The translations under genes were made by a program, and so were the position numbers. A DNA stretch of 64,000 nt, taken from positions 1-64,000 of the forward strand of contig JACRDD010000042.1 in the NCBI GenBank assembly GCA_016218685.1. The letters are read 5' to 3'. The notes beneath the pieces were generated by a model, which did no database searches, had not been told where the DNA came from, and worked only from the letters and a program-made list of their open reading frames with translations. Shown here piece after piece: positions 53,408 through 62,600 of this stretch. This DNA comes from Desulfobacterales bacterium (GTDB lineage Bacteria > Desulfobacterota > Desulfobacteria > Desulfobacterales > Desulfosarcinaceae). The first letter of the stretch is position 1. The number at the start of each line of letters is the position of its first letter.

Positions 53408-53497
53408 CCTCGCGGCCGCCTGCCAATATTTTCTGCTTTCCACATTCCTCTTTCGCCTCTATAATTCCCCCAACTTTCACCTATCCATGGAGAAAAT

Positions 53498-54145
53498 ATG
53501 CAAGCACCCCCTTTACAGGAATGGCTTTGGGAACAACGCGGGCGCCAGTGTGTCGAAAAGCTGCGCAAAAACGGGTTCGATGCCTACTGGACGCCCGACC
53601 TGGAGACAGCGCGCAACCAGATTCTCTCCATAACCGCCCCGCACAACACCTTCGGATTCGGTGGCTCGGATACGGTCCGCCAGTTGGGCATCATCGAGCA
53701 CCTCAAATTGTCGGGCAAAACCGTCTTCGATCACTGGCAGCGGGATCTTACCCCCCAGGAGAGCCTGGCCATCCGCCGCTCCCAATTGACCTGCGACTGT
53801 TTTTTTTGTAGCGCCAACGCCGTCAGTCTCAGCGGGGAAATCGTCAACGTGGATGGTGCCGGCAACCGCACTAGCGCCATGGGGTTCGGTCCGGCCCAGG
53901 TCATCATCGTGGCCGGCATGAATAAAGTCACCGAAGACCTGCCCAGCGCCCTGCGCCGCGTGCACGAAGTGGCCGCGCCCTTGCGGGCCAAAAGCCTGAA
54001 CATGAAGACCCCTTGTGCCGAAAACGGCCGGTGCACGGACTGCAACGCCCCCCAGCGCATCTGCCGCATCACCACGATCTTGCACCGGCAACCGGTGTTG
54101 ACGCCCATCAGCGTCTTTTTGATCAACCAGGCACTCGGCTATTAG
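53498..54145 (+). CDS. LUD domain protein (lactate utilisation, LutC-like)
   Basis: 215 residues. The LUD signature runs through GFGGSDTVRQLG (near 52), a central GAGNRTSAM segment and the end AGMNKVTEDL ... PLRAKSL, TPCAENGRCTDC and RICR. This Cys-containing form is common in anaerobes as a single-gene protein. GGAG lies five bases before the ATG. LUD proteins belong to Fe-S lactate oxidases, but LutA/LutB are not adjacent, so the function is not fixed. Confidence 0.85.
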   Translation: MQAPPLQEWLWEQRGRQCVEKLRKNGFDAYWTPDLETARNQILSITAPHNTFGFGGSDTVRQLGIIEHLKLSGKTVFDHWQRDLTPQESLAIRRSQLTCDCFFCSANAVSLSGEIVNVDGAGNRTSAMGFGPAQVIIVAGMNKVTEDLPSALRRVHEVAAPLRAKSLNMKTPCAENGRCTDCNAPQRICRITTILHRQPVLTPISVFLINQALGY

Positions 54146-54174
54146 GCATCGGCCGTGCAGCACCAGAGGTCACC

Positions 54175-55185
54175 ATGAAGAGAGCCTTGTGTTTTCAATT
54201 GATCGCGATATTGTCCCTGATGCTCTGCCTGCTGCCGCCCGCCCTTCTTGCCCAGGATGGGCCGGCGGCCGAACAGGTCCTGGCCAAAGTCAATGGAACG
54301 GCTATCGATAACCGAGATTTCACTTCGGAAATCGGGCTGCTCACGGCTGAAATGATCCGCCGCAATACCCCGCTGACCGAATCGCAACTTTCCGCCCTGC
54401 GGCCGCAGCTATTGGAAAACCTGATCGAACGCGAACTGCTCTTTCAGCAAGCCCAGCGGCGCAATATAAAAGCTCTCGACAAATGGGTGGAGGCCGCCTT
54501 CGCTGACCTTAAAAGACAGTTGGAGAGGTTCGGCTCCCTGGAGACCTACCTGGCCGACAGCGGCATGACCCAACCGCAGTTGAAAGCTCGCCTGACCAAA
54601 GGGGTGGTTGTCGAGCGTTTGATGCGGCAGGAGACACTCCGCACGACGGCGGTCAGCGAAGCGGAGATGCAGGCCTTTTACCGGGATCATCCTGATTTGT
54701 TTGCCGCCAGCGACACCATCCGCGCACGCCACATCCTCATCGCCCCCAAAGATGCAAGCGATCGCGCCCAGGCCGAAGCGCTCCAGAAAATTCAAGCGTT
54801 GCAAAAGAGAATCGCGCAAGGCGAAGATTTTGCCATTCTGGCTTTGGACTATTCCGATTGCCCAAGCCGGGCCAATGCCGGCGACATCGGTTATCTGACG
54901 CGCGGTGAAATGGTGGCGCCGTTTGCCGAGGCCGCTTTTGCTTTAGCCCCGGGGCAGGTCAGCGACGTCGTCGTCACACGCTTTGGCTATCACCTTATCA
55001 AGCTTTTGGAGCGTATCACCGCCGATCCGCCCAACTTTTGGGAGGCCCGGGCCGAAATCGAACGGATTCTTCGACGCGAAAAGGAAAATGCCGTCGTCAG
55101 AGGTTACGTCGCGGCCCTGAAAAATCAGGCAGCCATCGAACGCTTGGGGCCTGCGCCGGCAGCGGCTCCGGAATCAAGCCGGTGA
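54175..55185 (+). CDS. Parvulin-type peptidyl-prolyl isomerase, SurA-like
   Basis: 336 residues from ATG 54175 (GAGG six bases upstream); the longer frame is not needed. A signal peptide (residues 1-26, cut near LLAQD) sends it to the periplasm. A SurA-type N-terminal chaperone region (VNGTAIDNRDF, LLENLIERELL) is followed by one parvulin domain (ARHILIA near 190, GDIGYLTRGEM, SDVVVTRFGYHLIK). It helps fold outer-membrane or exported proteins. Confidence 0.9.
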   Translation: MKRALCFQLIAILSLMLCLLPPALLAQDGPAAEQVLAKVNGTAIDNRDFTSEIGLLTAEMIRRNTPLTESQLSALRPQLLENLIERELLFQQAQRRNIKALDKWVEAAFADLKRQLERFGSLETYLADSGMTQPQLKARLTKGVVVERLMRQETLRTTAVSEAEMQAFYRDHPDLFAASDTIRARHILIAPKDASDRAQAEALQKIQALQKRIAQGEDFAILALDYSDCPSRANAGDIGYLTRGEMVAPFAEAAFALAPGQVSDVVVTRFGYHLIKLLERITADPPNFWEARAEIERILRREKENAVVRGYVAALKNQAAIERLGPAPAAAPESSR

Positions 55186-55221
55186 TGAAGCGAGGATAAC
55201 AAAATGAAGCAAGTTTTTTTC

Positions 55222-55251
55222 TTGACCAACCCTCGGGGGTTCGCTTATTGT
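55222..55251 (+). promoter_or_regulatory. Candidate promoter of the cold-shock gene
   Basis: TTGACC (55222-55227) and TATTGT (55246-55251) lie 18 bases apart. The expected transcript has a leader of over 120 bases, as cold-shock mRNAs usually do. Confidence 0.4.
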
Positions 55252-55381
55252 GATTCTGAACGATATTCAGGAAATGGCTCTGTAATGGTTATAAAAATGA
55301 GCCTGCCCCCACCAGCGTGATATCGTTCCAGGGCGGGTTGCATCGCTGGAGTGCGAACGATCAAGACAGGAGGACAATGCT

Positions 55382-55582
55382 TTGGCAAACGGTACTGTGA
55401 AGTGGTTCAACAACAAAAAGGGGTATGGCTTCATCAACGAAGAGAATGGTCGGGACATTTTCGTGCACTTCTCGTCAATTACGATGGAAGGTTACAAAAC
55501 CCTCAACGAAGGGGATCAAGTAACCTTCGACATTGAAGAAAGCGCCCGCGGTCCGGAAGCCAAAAACGTTCGTAAGCCGTAA
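55382..55582 (+). CDS. Cold-shock protein (CspA family)
   Basis: 66 residues, a complete cold-shock domain: [15 protein letters not shown] (RNP1) and DIFVHFSSI (RNP2). It binds single-stranded nucleic acid and acts as an RNA chaperone. The start is TTG at 55382: AGGAGG sits eight bases upstream of it, and the only nearby ATG (55376) is out of frame. It has a strong terminator. Confidence 0.93.
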   Translation: MANGTVKWFNNKKGYGFINEENGRDIFVHFSSITMEGYKTLNEGDQVTFDIEESARGPEAKNVRKP

Positions 55583-55601
55583 CGCTTCAAACCGAAGGAA
55601 A

Positions 55602-55637
55602 GGCATCATGCTCATTGAGGCGCATGATGCCTTTTTT
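55602..55637 (+). terminator. Rho-independent terminator of the cold-shock gene
   Basis: GGCATCATGC pairs with GCATGATGCC over ten bases, followed by six T. Read from the other strand it also precedes a T-rich tract, so it can serve the convergent BKACE gene too. Confidence 0.9.
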
Positions 55638-55654
55638 CTGAGGCGGTAGCCGAC

Positions 55655-56575
55655 TCAAAAATCCACTTGCGCCAACCCCTTGAGGCCGAGCATGCTCCGG
55701 GCCTCCTCGGGAGTGGCTGGTTCGATGCCCAGTTCACGGCCGATGCGGATGATTTTTGCTACCTGCTCGGCATTGCTTCGGGCCAGAACCCCCTTCTCCA
55801 AATACAAATTATCCTCCAACCCCACGCGGGCATGGCCGCCCATGATCAGCGACTGCGTACACATGGGGAACTGGGCATTGCCAGCGGCGCATACCGAAAA
55901 TTCGAAGCGGCCGATCTGTCTACGAGCCGTCTCCACCAGGAACACCAGATTCTCCGCCGTGGCCGGAATGCCCCCCAGAATTCCCATAACAAACTGCAAA
56001 TAGACCGGCGTCTTTACCACTCCCTGACCGATGAAGTAGGCCAGATTATTGATCATGCCGACGTCATAAATTTCGAACTCGGGCTTTGTACCCGTGGTAT
56101 TGAAGATTTTCAGAAATTCACGCATGGTCTTGAAAGTATTTGGGAAGATAAAGTCTTCGGTCGAGCGCAGGTAGCTCTCCTCCCAATCGAACTTGAACTC
56201 CTTGAATTTACCCAGGGTTTGGAACAAGGCGAAGTTGAGCGAACCGGCATTGAGCGAAGCCAGTTCGGGCCGTAGCGTGGTCGCCACCTGAACCCGTTTG
56301 CTTACCGGTTCTCCCAGGCGGCCGCCCGTAGTGGTGCATAGAATGATGTCACAACGGGATTTGACCTCCGCGGCGATTCGCCTGAAGCTCTCCTGCTCGG
56401 CGCACGGCATCCCATTGGCCTCCTCGCGCACATGCACATGGGCCACCGTTCCGCCAGCCGCGTGCACGGCCAGGACCTCATCGATGATCTGCCTTTCGGA
56501 AACCGGCAGGTAGGGGGACATGCTGGGGGTATGGACAGACCCGGTGATGGCCGCGGTGATGATGGCTTTGCGCAT
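55655..56575 (-). CDS. 3-keto-5-aminohexanoate cleavage enzyme family (BKACE)
   Basis: 306 residues. The family pattern ITGSVHTPSMSPYLP near the start, HVHVR (near 47, metal His pair), the TTTGG segment and GGHARVGLEDN (near 240) are present. BKACE enzymes split beta-keto acids with acetyl-CoA to give acetoacetate and a CoA ester. Substrates differ widely and cannot be read here. It stands alone, convergent with csp. Confidence 0.9.
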   Translation of the reverse strand: MRKAIITAAITGSVHTPSMSPYLPVSERQIIDEVLAVHAAGGTVAHVHVREEANGMPCAEQESFRRIAAEVKSRCDIILCTTTGGRLGEPVSKRVQVATTLRPELASLNAGSLNFALFQTLGKFKEFKFDWEESYLRSTEDFIFPNTFKTMREFLKIFNTTGTKPEFEIYDVGMINNLAYFIGQGVVKTPVYLQFVMGILGGIPATAENLVFLVETARRQIGRFEFSVCAAGNAQFPMCTQSLIMGGHARVGLEDNLYLEKGVLARSNAEQVAKIIRIGRELGIEPATPEEARSMLGLKGLAQVDF

Positions 56576-56806
56576 CTTCGCTCCTTGCTTGCAAGATTAA
56601 CGTTCAGATGTAAAGAAGTAATTGAGCCATGTGGATCGGCGACTTTCAGCTAACTTAACGGAAGTTATTGATGAAGACAATCCTTTCCATCCCGATGGGT
56701 TCCGGCTTGACAAATGGGGCCAGGTCACTAGCCTTCTTCTAACGTTGTGCTCCACTTATAAGGCTCGTAGAATGGAGCGCCACTAATATTATAGGAGGGT
56801 AACATC

Positions 56807-57001
56807 ATGAAAAAGATGCCCAAGCGAGATACCACCGGAAAATGTCAAGGCGAATGCCGGGATCGTGTTTTCGAAGGCGAGCAGGAGCGCCAGAATAAAA
56901 TAAATAAGATGAGCATGAGTTACAGTTCACCGGCTGAAAAAAGCCCCGAGTGGACGCACAAGCGCAACGATCCGCCCGGCAGTATGGGGGGCCGCGTATG
57001 A
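56807..57001 (+). CDS. Small protein of unknown function
   Basis: 64 residues with a strong ribosome site, GGAGGG seven bases before the ATG. It is very polar, with two Cys (CQGEC), and no hydrophobic segment. I do not recognise a family. The good start and isolated location support a real gene. It is followed by the convergent HExxH gene. Confidence 0.6.
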   Translation: MKKMPKRDTTGKCQGECRDRVFEGEQERQNKINKMSMSYSSPAEKSPEWTHKRNDPPGSMGGRV

Positions 57002-57090
57002 CGCCACTAGAACGACATCATTGATATCGGCATTTGGATGAGGGGGGCGCCAGCCCTCCTCATTATCGGGCAGGTTTGCCTTTGGGCAGA

Positions 57091-57828
57091 TCATCGGCGG
57101 TTCTTCAAGGTATGATACTCCAACCGCAAGCTGGCTGCCGCCCACAGCAGCGCCGATACCATCAACACGATACCGGTGCCATGGGCCAGATAGGCAAGGG
57201 CGTGGTCCATGTGGAGCATGCCGAGGGTTCTGAGCAGGTATTCCCAATCGTGGTAGTCCTCTACTTCCTTGCCGGTCACGCCGCCGAGCAGGACCAGATC
57301 CAAGGCGCGAGCGTCGTTGATGTAGGGTGCGATGTCCATAAAACTCTCGCCCAGCCACCATTGCGCCACCGCCGCACCGAAGGCATCCCGGGTGCGAAGC
57401 AGCAAGACGCCGAGGCAAACGGCCGGCATCAAAAGCTGGCCCAAAGTGCCTCCCAGCACCTGCATGAAACGCCCCATGAAGCTGAAAATGATGTGCCCGG
57501 CTTCATGGAACGGCAAATTCACCAGGTGCATGAAACTTTCGCCCACCCGATTGGATTGGATCGAAGCGAATATGAACGTGACGCCCCATGCCGCGAGGAG
57601 CGCGAGCAGCATAACCTTGCCGGTAATGAGGATCGGATTGGGGTCGGTCGGTACTGGAAAAAAAATCCCTTTCCAGGTCATCCCGGGGTCGTCTGGAATC
57701 TCGACGGCCGCGGGCGAAGGTCTCCGATCCACGGGGTGCGGCCCACGCAATTTGGCGAAAATAACCCCGCAGCGCCGGCACTCCGTCCGACCGCTATCCT
57801 GCTCAAAGTGGCATTTTGGACATTCCAT
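57091..57828 (-). CDS. Zinc-ribbon membrane protein with HExxH motif
   Basis: 245 residues from ATG 57828, chosen because the zinc ribbon starts at once (CPKCHFE, then CRRC about 12 residues on). There are about five membrane helices. The second begins with FHEAGHIIF, the HExxH of membrane zinc proteases of the M50 type; a possible third ligand is among the Asp residues in the later loop (MDIAPYINDAR). It could be a site-2-protease-like enzyme or an inactive relative. No signalling partner is adjacent. Confidence 0.68.
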   Translation of the reverse strand: MECPKCHFEQDSGRTECRRCGVIFAKLRGPHPVDRRPSPAAVEIPDDPGMTWKGIFFPVPTDPNPILITGKVMLLALLAAWGVTFIFASIQSNRVGESFMHLVNLPFHEAGHIIFSFMGRFMQVLGGTLGQLLMPAVCLGVLLLRTRDAFGAAVAQWWLGESFMDIAPYINDARALDLVLLGGVTGKEVEDYHDWEYLLRTLGMLHMDHALAYLAHGTGIVLMVSALLWAAASLRLEYHTLKNRR

Positions 57829-57920
57829 GATTCTCTCTATCGACTGTCCGGAGTCGATGCTTGAGCGACCCCAAAGTCGGAGCGTTTGTCTCTCGCCTGA
57901 CATAATGGTATACACTGCCC

Positions 57921-58289
57921 ATGTCCGATGATCGCCTCGTCTATTCTACGGAATCCGGTCGCATCTGCCCTGCTTGCACGCGGCCCGCGGCCCAGTGCAC
58001 CTGCCGAAAGCGACCGGCCAAAGAAACAGCTCCGCGCCCTTTCCCCGCCGATGGGACGGTGCGCATCCGGCGCGAAACCCAGGGCCGCAAAGGCAAAACC
58101 GTCACCGTCATTCACGGACTATCCTTGACGGTTGACGCCCTGGAGGAGCTGGCCCGCGCGCTCAAACAGCATTGCGGCAGTGGCGGCACCATCCAGAAGG
58201 AAACCATCGTCATCCAGGGTGACCACCGCCAACGAATCCGGGAGCTTCTCGAAAAAAAGGGTTATTCCGTCAAACTGGCCGGTGGCTGA
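57921..58289 (+). CDS. SUI1/YciH family translation factor
   Basis: 122 residues. A CPAC...CTC zinc-ribbon-like start (residues 16-28) is followed by the SUI1/eIF1 fold: RRETQGRKGKTVTVI, LEELARALKQHCGSGGT, and the end IQGDHRQRIRELL-KKGY. Bacterial YciH proteins bind the small ribosomal subunit and affect start-site choice. It is divergent from the zinc-ribbon HExxH gene and 13 bases before the next small gene. Confidence 0.92.
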   Translation: MSDDRLVYSTESGRICPACTRPAAQCTCRKRPAKETAPRPFPADGTVRIRRETQGRKGKTVTVIHGLSLTVDALEELARALKQHCGSGGTIQKETIVIQGDHRQRIRELLEKKGYSVKLAGG

Positions 58290-58302
58290 AAAGAGAGACA
58301 TA

Positions 58303-58551
58303 ATGGCCCAGTCCGAAGAACTTCAGATCCTCTCCCTGCTCGCTAAAGAGTGGGATTTCAGCGGTCCGCCCGGCATCATGGATATCGGTGACATCGTCTC
58401 CGCCCTGCCCCAGGCCCCCAGCCAGACTCTGCAGGCGCTCAAACGGCTGTTCACGAGCGGCCTGGTGGACATGAACGCGCTTAAAACCAGCGCCTTCCTG
58501 ACCCCGGAAGGTTATTCGGCGGTGGAGAAGCATCGCATGGTGGATAAATAG
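58303..58551 (+). CDS. Small winged-helix-like protein of unknown function
   Basis: 82 residues from ATG 58303 (AGAGAG upstream). The helix pattern and GDIVSALPQAPSQTLQALKRLFTSGLV segment look like a winged helix, and LTPEGYSAVE matches the end of such folds. It follows SUI1 by 13 bases, so it may be co-expressed. I do not know its function. Confidence 0.6.
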   Translation: MAQSEELQILSLLAKEWDFSGPPGIMDIGDIVSALPQAPSQTLQALKRLFTSGLVDMNALKTSAFLTPEGYSAVEKHRMVDK

Positions 58552-58617
58552 AGTTGCGCTGTGCGCAGATGGCGTTACCTTGTGAGCCCAATCAGATCAA
58601 TGGAGACGAGGTACGCC

Positions 58618-59616
58618 ATGAACCATATATCCGCGATTCACCACATTACCGCCATCACGCCATCCGCAACAGAAAATCTGGCCTTTTACGAAAATGTGCT
58701 GGGGCTGCGGCTGGTCAAACAAACCGTCAACTTCGACGATCCTTACACCTACCACTTGTATTATGGCGATGCCCGGGGGACCCCCGGCACGATCCTGACC
58801 TTTTTCCCCTGGGAAAACCTGCCCCAGGGCCGGCCCGGCGCCGGCATGGTGACCGCCATCGCCTTCGCGGCTCCCCTGCGGGCCATGGATTTCTGGAACA
58901 GGCGCCTTCGGCGACTGGCTTGCGATCTCCAGTCCGGAGAGCGCTTCGGCGATCCAGTCCTGCGCTTTACCGACCCCCATGGCCTGCCCCTGGAACTGAT
59001 CGGGCAATCCGAACCAGCAGCCACCGCCCACTGGCACGCAGGCCCCATCGCCGCCGAGCACGCCATCGCCGGCTTTCACTCGGCCACCGCAACCCTGCAC
59101 CATTTGACGGAAAGCAAGACGCTTTTCTCTTCGTTGCTGGGCATGACCCTTTTAAAACAGTCGGACAACCGCTACCGGTTTGCCTCGGCCGATACCAGGG
59201 CACCTGGTCATTTCTGGGATGTCGTCATCGATCCCCAAGCCCCTCCGGGTCAGCAGGGCGGCGGTACTGTGCACCATATCGCCTTTCGCACCGCAAGCGA
59301 TGATGACCAGTTGTGGTGGCAATCGCGCCTACGCACGGTGGGGCTTGGGGTGACAGAGGTCCGCGATCGCAAGTATTTTCGTTCGATCTATTTCAACGCG
59401 CCCCAGCGTTTGCTCTTGGAAATAGCCACGGATGGTCCTGGATTCGGAGTCGACGAAGAAGAAGCAATATTGGGTACAAGGTTGAGGCTGCCGGAATCTT
59501 ATGAACGGATGCGGCCAGACATCGAACGCCGCTTGCCGCCCCTGCGGCCGACTTCACCTTCGCCAATCGACACCTGTCGACCGATCGCATCAACGGAGGC
59601 GCTATCTTCGGCCTGA
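58618..59616 (+). CDS. Two-domain VOC protein (ring-cleaving dioxygenase-like)
   Basis: 332 residues from ATG 58618 (GAGG six bases upstream). Two VOC halves: HHITAI and LYYGD...GTILTFFPW at the start; TVHHIAFR and LLLEIATDGPGF near 200-290. The His and Glu positions of the metal site are seen. It matches the MhqO/catechol-2,3-dioxygenase-like group, often quinone- or glyoxal-related. Substrate is not known. It is convergent with the FAD dehydrogenase. Confidence 0.85.
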   Translation: MNHISAIHHITAITPSATENLAFYENVLGLRLVKQTVNFDDPYTYHLYYGDARGTPGTILTFFPWENLPQGRPGAGMVTAIAFAAPLRAMDFWNRRLRRLACDLQSGERFGDPVLRFTDPHGLPLELIGQSEPAATAHWHAGPIAAEHAIAGFHSATATLHHLTESKTLFSSLLGMTLLKQSDNRYRFASADTRAPGHFWDVVIDPQAPPGQQGGGTVHHIAFRTASDDDQLWWQSRLRTVGLGVTEVRDRKYFRSIYFNAPQRLLLEIATDGPGFGVDEEEAILGTRLRLPESYERMRPDIERRLPPLRPTSPSPIDTCRPIASTEALSSA

Positions 59617-59641
59617 TGTTTCCTTTGGGCTTAACAGCTTG

Positions 59642-62600
59642 TTAAAATCCGATGGTCTCGCAGGCCGTCAATAATCGGGCCGCAATGCCGCGCCAGGCAT
59701 CGCCGGCGCAGGCGTCGGCCAGGGCCACTGCCAGATGTTGGGGACGTGTCAGGGCCTGGCGTCCCAGACCGTTGAGACACGCCGGGCAGTTGGTCAGCAG
59801 CAGGTGACGGGGAACTTCTTCCAATCGCGGTGCCAGGGCCGAGCGCTTGCGCGCGAGCATAGCGGCGGAGATATCCGGGCGGCTCAGGGCCAGCGTTCCG
59901 GCTTCCGAGCAGCAGTGCGGGATGGATTCGACACCCTGGGGCGCGACGGCGCGCAGCAGCGCTTCTCCCCTGCCCTCCAAAGAATCGTGGCAGGGCGGGT
60001 GATAGAAGCATTTCTCCGGCAACGTAACGTCTACCCCGCGCGCCAGCACGAAGGCGGCCACATCGCTGATGGGTGCGTCGAAAATCTCGGGTACATGAAT
60101 GTGCTTCAGGGCTTCACGGCAGGTGCCGCAACTGACGATGCAAGCGTCGAAATCCATATCGCCCAGCATGGAACGGATCTGGTTGAAGATAATCGTGTTG
60201 CGCAACTCCTGCCGGTGGGTCAGGTCACGCTTGGCATTGGCGTGGGCCGGATAGCCGCAGCAAAGGTGTTTGGGCGGCAGCACGACGCGCATCCCGGAGC
60301 GCAGCAGTAAAAAGACCGTGGCCAAGGCGACGTCGCCGTGCAGTCTTTCCGAGCCGCACCCCGGGAAGTAAAAAACGGTGCCGGTCGCGGATTGCTCCGG
60401 CCTGACCAGCAGGGCGTGGTTCAAATCGTGGGGCCGTGGATAAAACGCGGTCAGCGGCCGCGCCGAGATCGGCGGCGCGGGTGAATAAAAAGAGGCCAGC
60501 ATTTTTGAATGCCGCCAGCCATGGCCCATCAGCCGGGCGCCGACGCGTTGCAGCGTGCCGCCCCATTGCAGGACACCGCGGCGCATCAAGCGATTGGCCG
60601 TTTGGGAACGGGTGGCGAGATAGCCCAGCACGATGCGCGTGGGCCAGGCGGTCTGCCGCAGGCCCCGGGCGATGAGCACTTCGCGCTCGAGAATCGACAC
60701 CTCGGCTGTATCGATGTTGACCGGACACGGCGCCAGACACTTGTGACAGAGCGTGCAGTGATCGGCGATCTCCTTGAGCCAGCGCAGGGGCCGCAGCCCC
60801 ATGGCCTGGGAGCGTTGGGCATCGTAGAGCAAGGCTTCGATGATCGCCGTCAAGGCCATGTTCTTGTTGCGCGGGTGGTAGAAGAGATTGCCCGCCGGAA
60901 AGAAGGTGCAACAGGCGGTTTTGCATCGTCCGCAGCGCACGCACTGGGAGATCTTCTCGGCCAACTGTTCCAGGTGGCCGTAGCGCAGGATGCGCGCCTC
61001 CAGCTCGATGAGGTTGAACGAAGGCGTAAAGACCCGCTCGACCACGCTGCGGTCGGTCAGTTTGCCCGGGTTGATCAGATCCGCCGGATCGGCCGCCTGC
61101 AAGTAGGCCTTGAAATCGGCCAGGATGTCGGCGTCCAGGTGTTTGATCTTGGTGAACCCGATGCCGTGCTCGCCGCTCACCACCCCCTCCAGTTCCACGG
61201 CCTTTTCCATGATGATGTCGGCCACCTCGGCGGCCCGCAGCATCATCTCGCGGTCGTTGGAGAACACGGGGATGTTGACATGCACGTTGCCGTCGCCGGC
61301 GTGCATGTGGGTGGCCACCACGATCCGCCGGCCGCGGATCTCGGCGATATCGCGCTGAATCTCGGCGTTGACCTTGCTGAAGCCGCGCAGCAACTCGGCC
61401 AGGGCCTCCTGAATGTAGCGCAGATGGGTCTCGGACCTTAAATGATCGCGGCCGGCCAGTTCGATCTGATCCAGGCTCTCCTTGAGCAGTTGCTGGGCCC
61501 GGGGCAACTTGGCCGTCAGCCACTCGGGGTCCTCGATGGGCACGGCCTTTTCCAGGTAGGTGCGCAACTGCCAGATGACCTCCTGCTGGTTGGCGCGCTC
61601 TTCCTCCATGTTGAGGGCATCCACGAAGGCCGCAAACTCGGCCAGGGCCCTCAGGGGTAGCACGATATCTTCGTTGAGCTTAAAGGCATTGGTCCGCGCG
61701 GCAATGGCCCCCAGGCGCTTGCGGTCGCGCCAAAAGCGCTGGGCCTCCTGGGCGCTTTGGGCCACGGCCATGCAGGTGTTGGGATAGCCTTGCAGCAGCG
61801 CCGTCAGACGGCCCAGGCCGGCCTCGATCTGGTCAGCGCCGTGGCCCACGATGTCGATGAGCAGAACGGCCTTGGGACTTTCGCTGCGCGGCGCCTTGGC
61901 TTTGTACTGGATGGCGCGCACATACTCTTCGTCGAAGTGCTCCAGGGCCATGAGCGCTTCGCGCCCCTGCTGGGGAAAGGCCGCCACGATTTGCTCGATG
62001 ACCTCGGCCGCCTCCTCCATATCGTCGCCGAAAAATTCCAGGCACACCGTGGCCTGCTGGGGATAGGCGCGATGCAGGATGAAGACGGCGGAGGTGATGA
62101 TGCCGTCCGTGCCCTCTTTCTGCAGGCCGGGCAACCCTTCCAGGCTCTTGTTGGTGATATCCTTGCCCAGGCCCGGTTTGCGCAACTGATGGCCGTTCAG
62201 CGAGATCTGCCTGAGCGGTTCGCCCGTGGCGCTATCCGTCACGCTAAAGCGGATGGTTTCATGGGGATCGATGCGCCGGCCGTTGGGCTGCAAGCGCCGT
62301 ACTTCCAGCAGGCGGCCGCCCGGCACCGCGATGCGAAAGCTCAGCACGTTGTCGATGGCCGTGCCCCACAGCACGGCCCGCTTGCCGCCGGCATTCTCGG
62401 CGATATTGCCGCCCACCGTGCAGGCCCAGGCCGAAGTGGGATCGGTGGCGAACACCAGGTGCGCCGCTTCGGCGGCCTGCATGGCCGCTTCGGTAATCAC
62501 CCCGGCGCCCAGTGCAATCGTGGGGATGGTCAGGGATTGTCCGTCCGGCTGTTCGAAATCCTCCCTGCGGATGGCGCCGATATGGTCGAGCTTCTCGGTA

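Noticed and set aside
59631-59645. TTAACA/TGTTAA hairpin between convergent genes
   Set aside because: Six A/T-rich pairs without a T-run; too weak for a terminator call.
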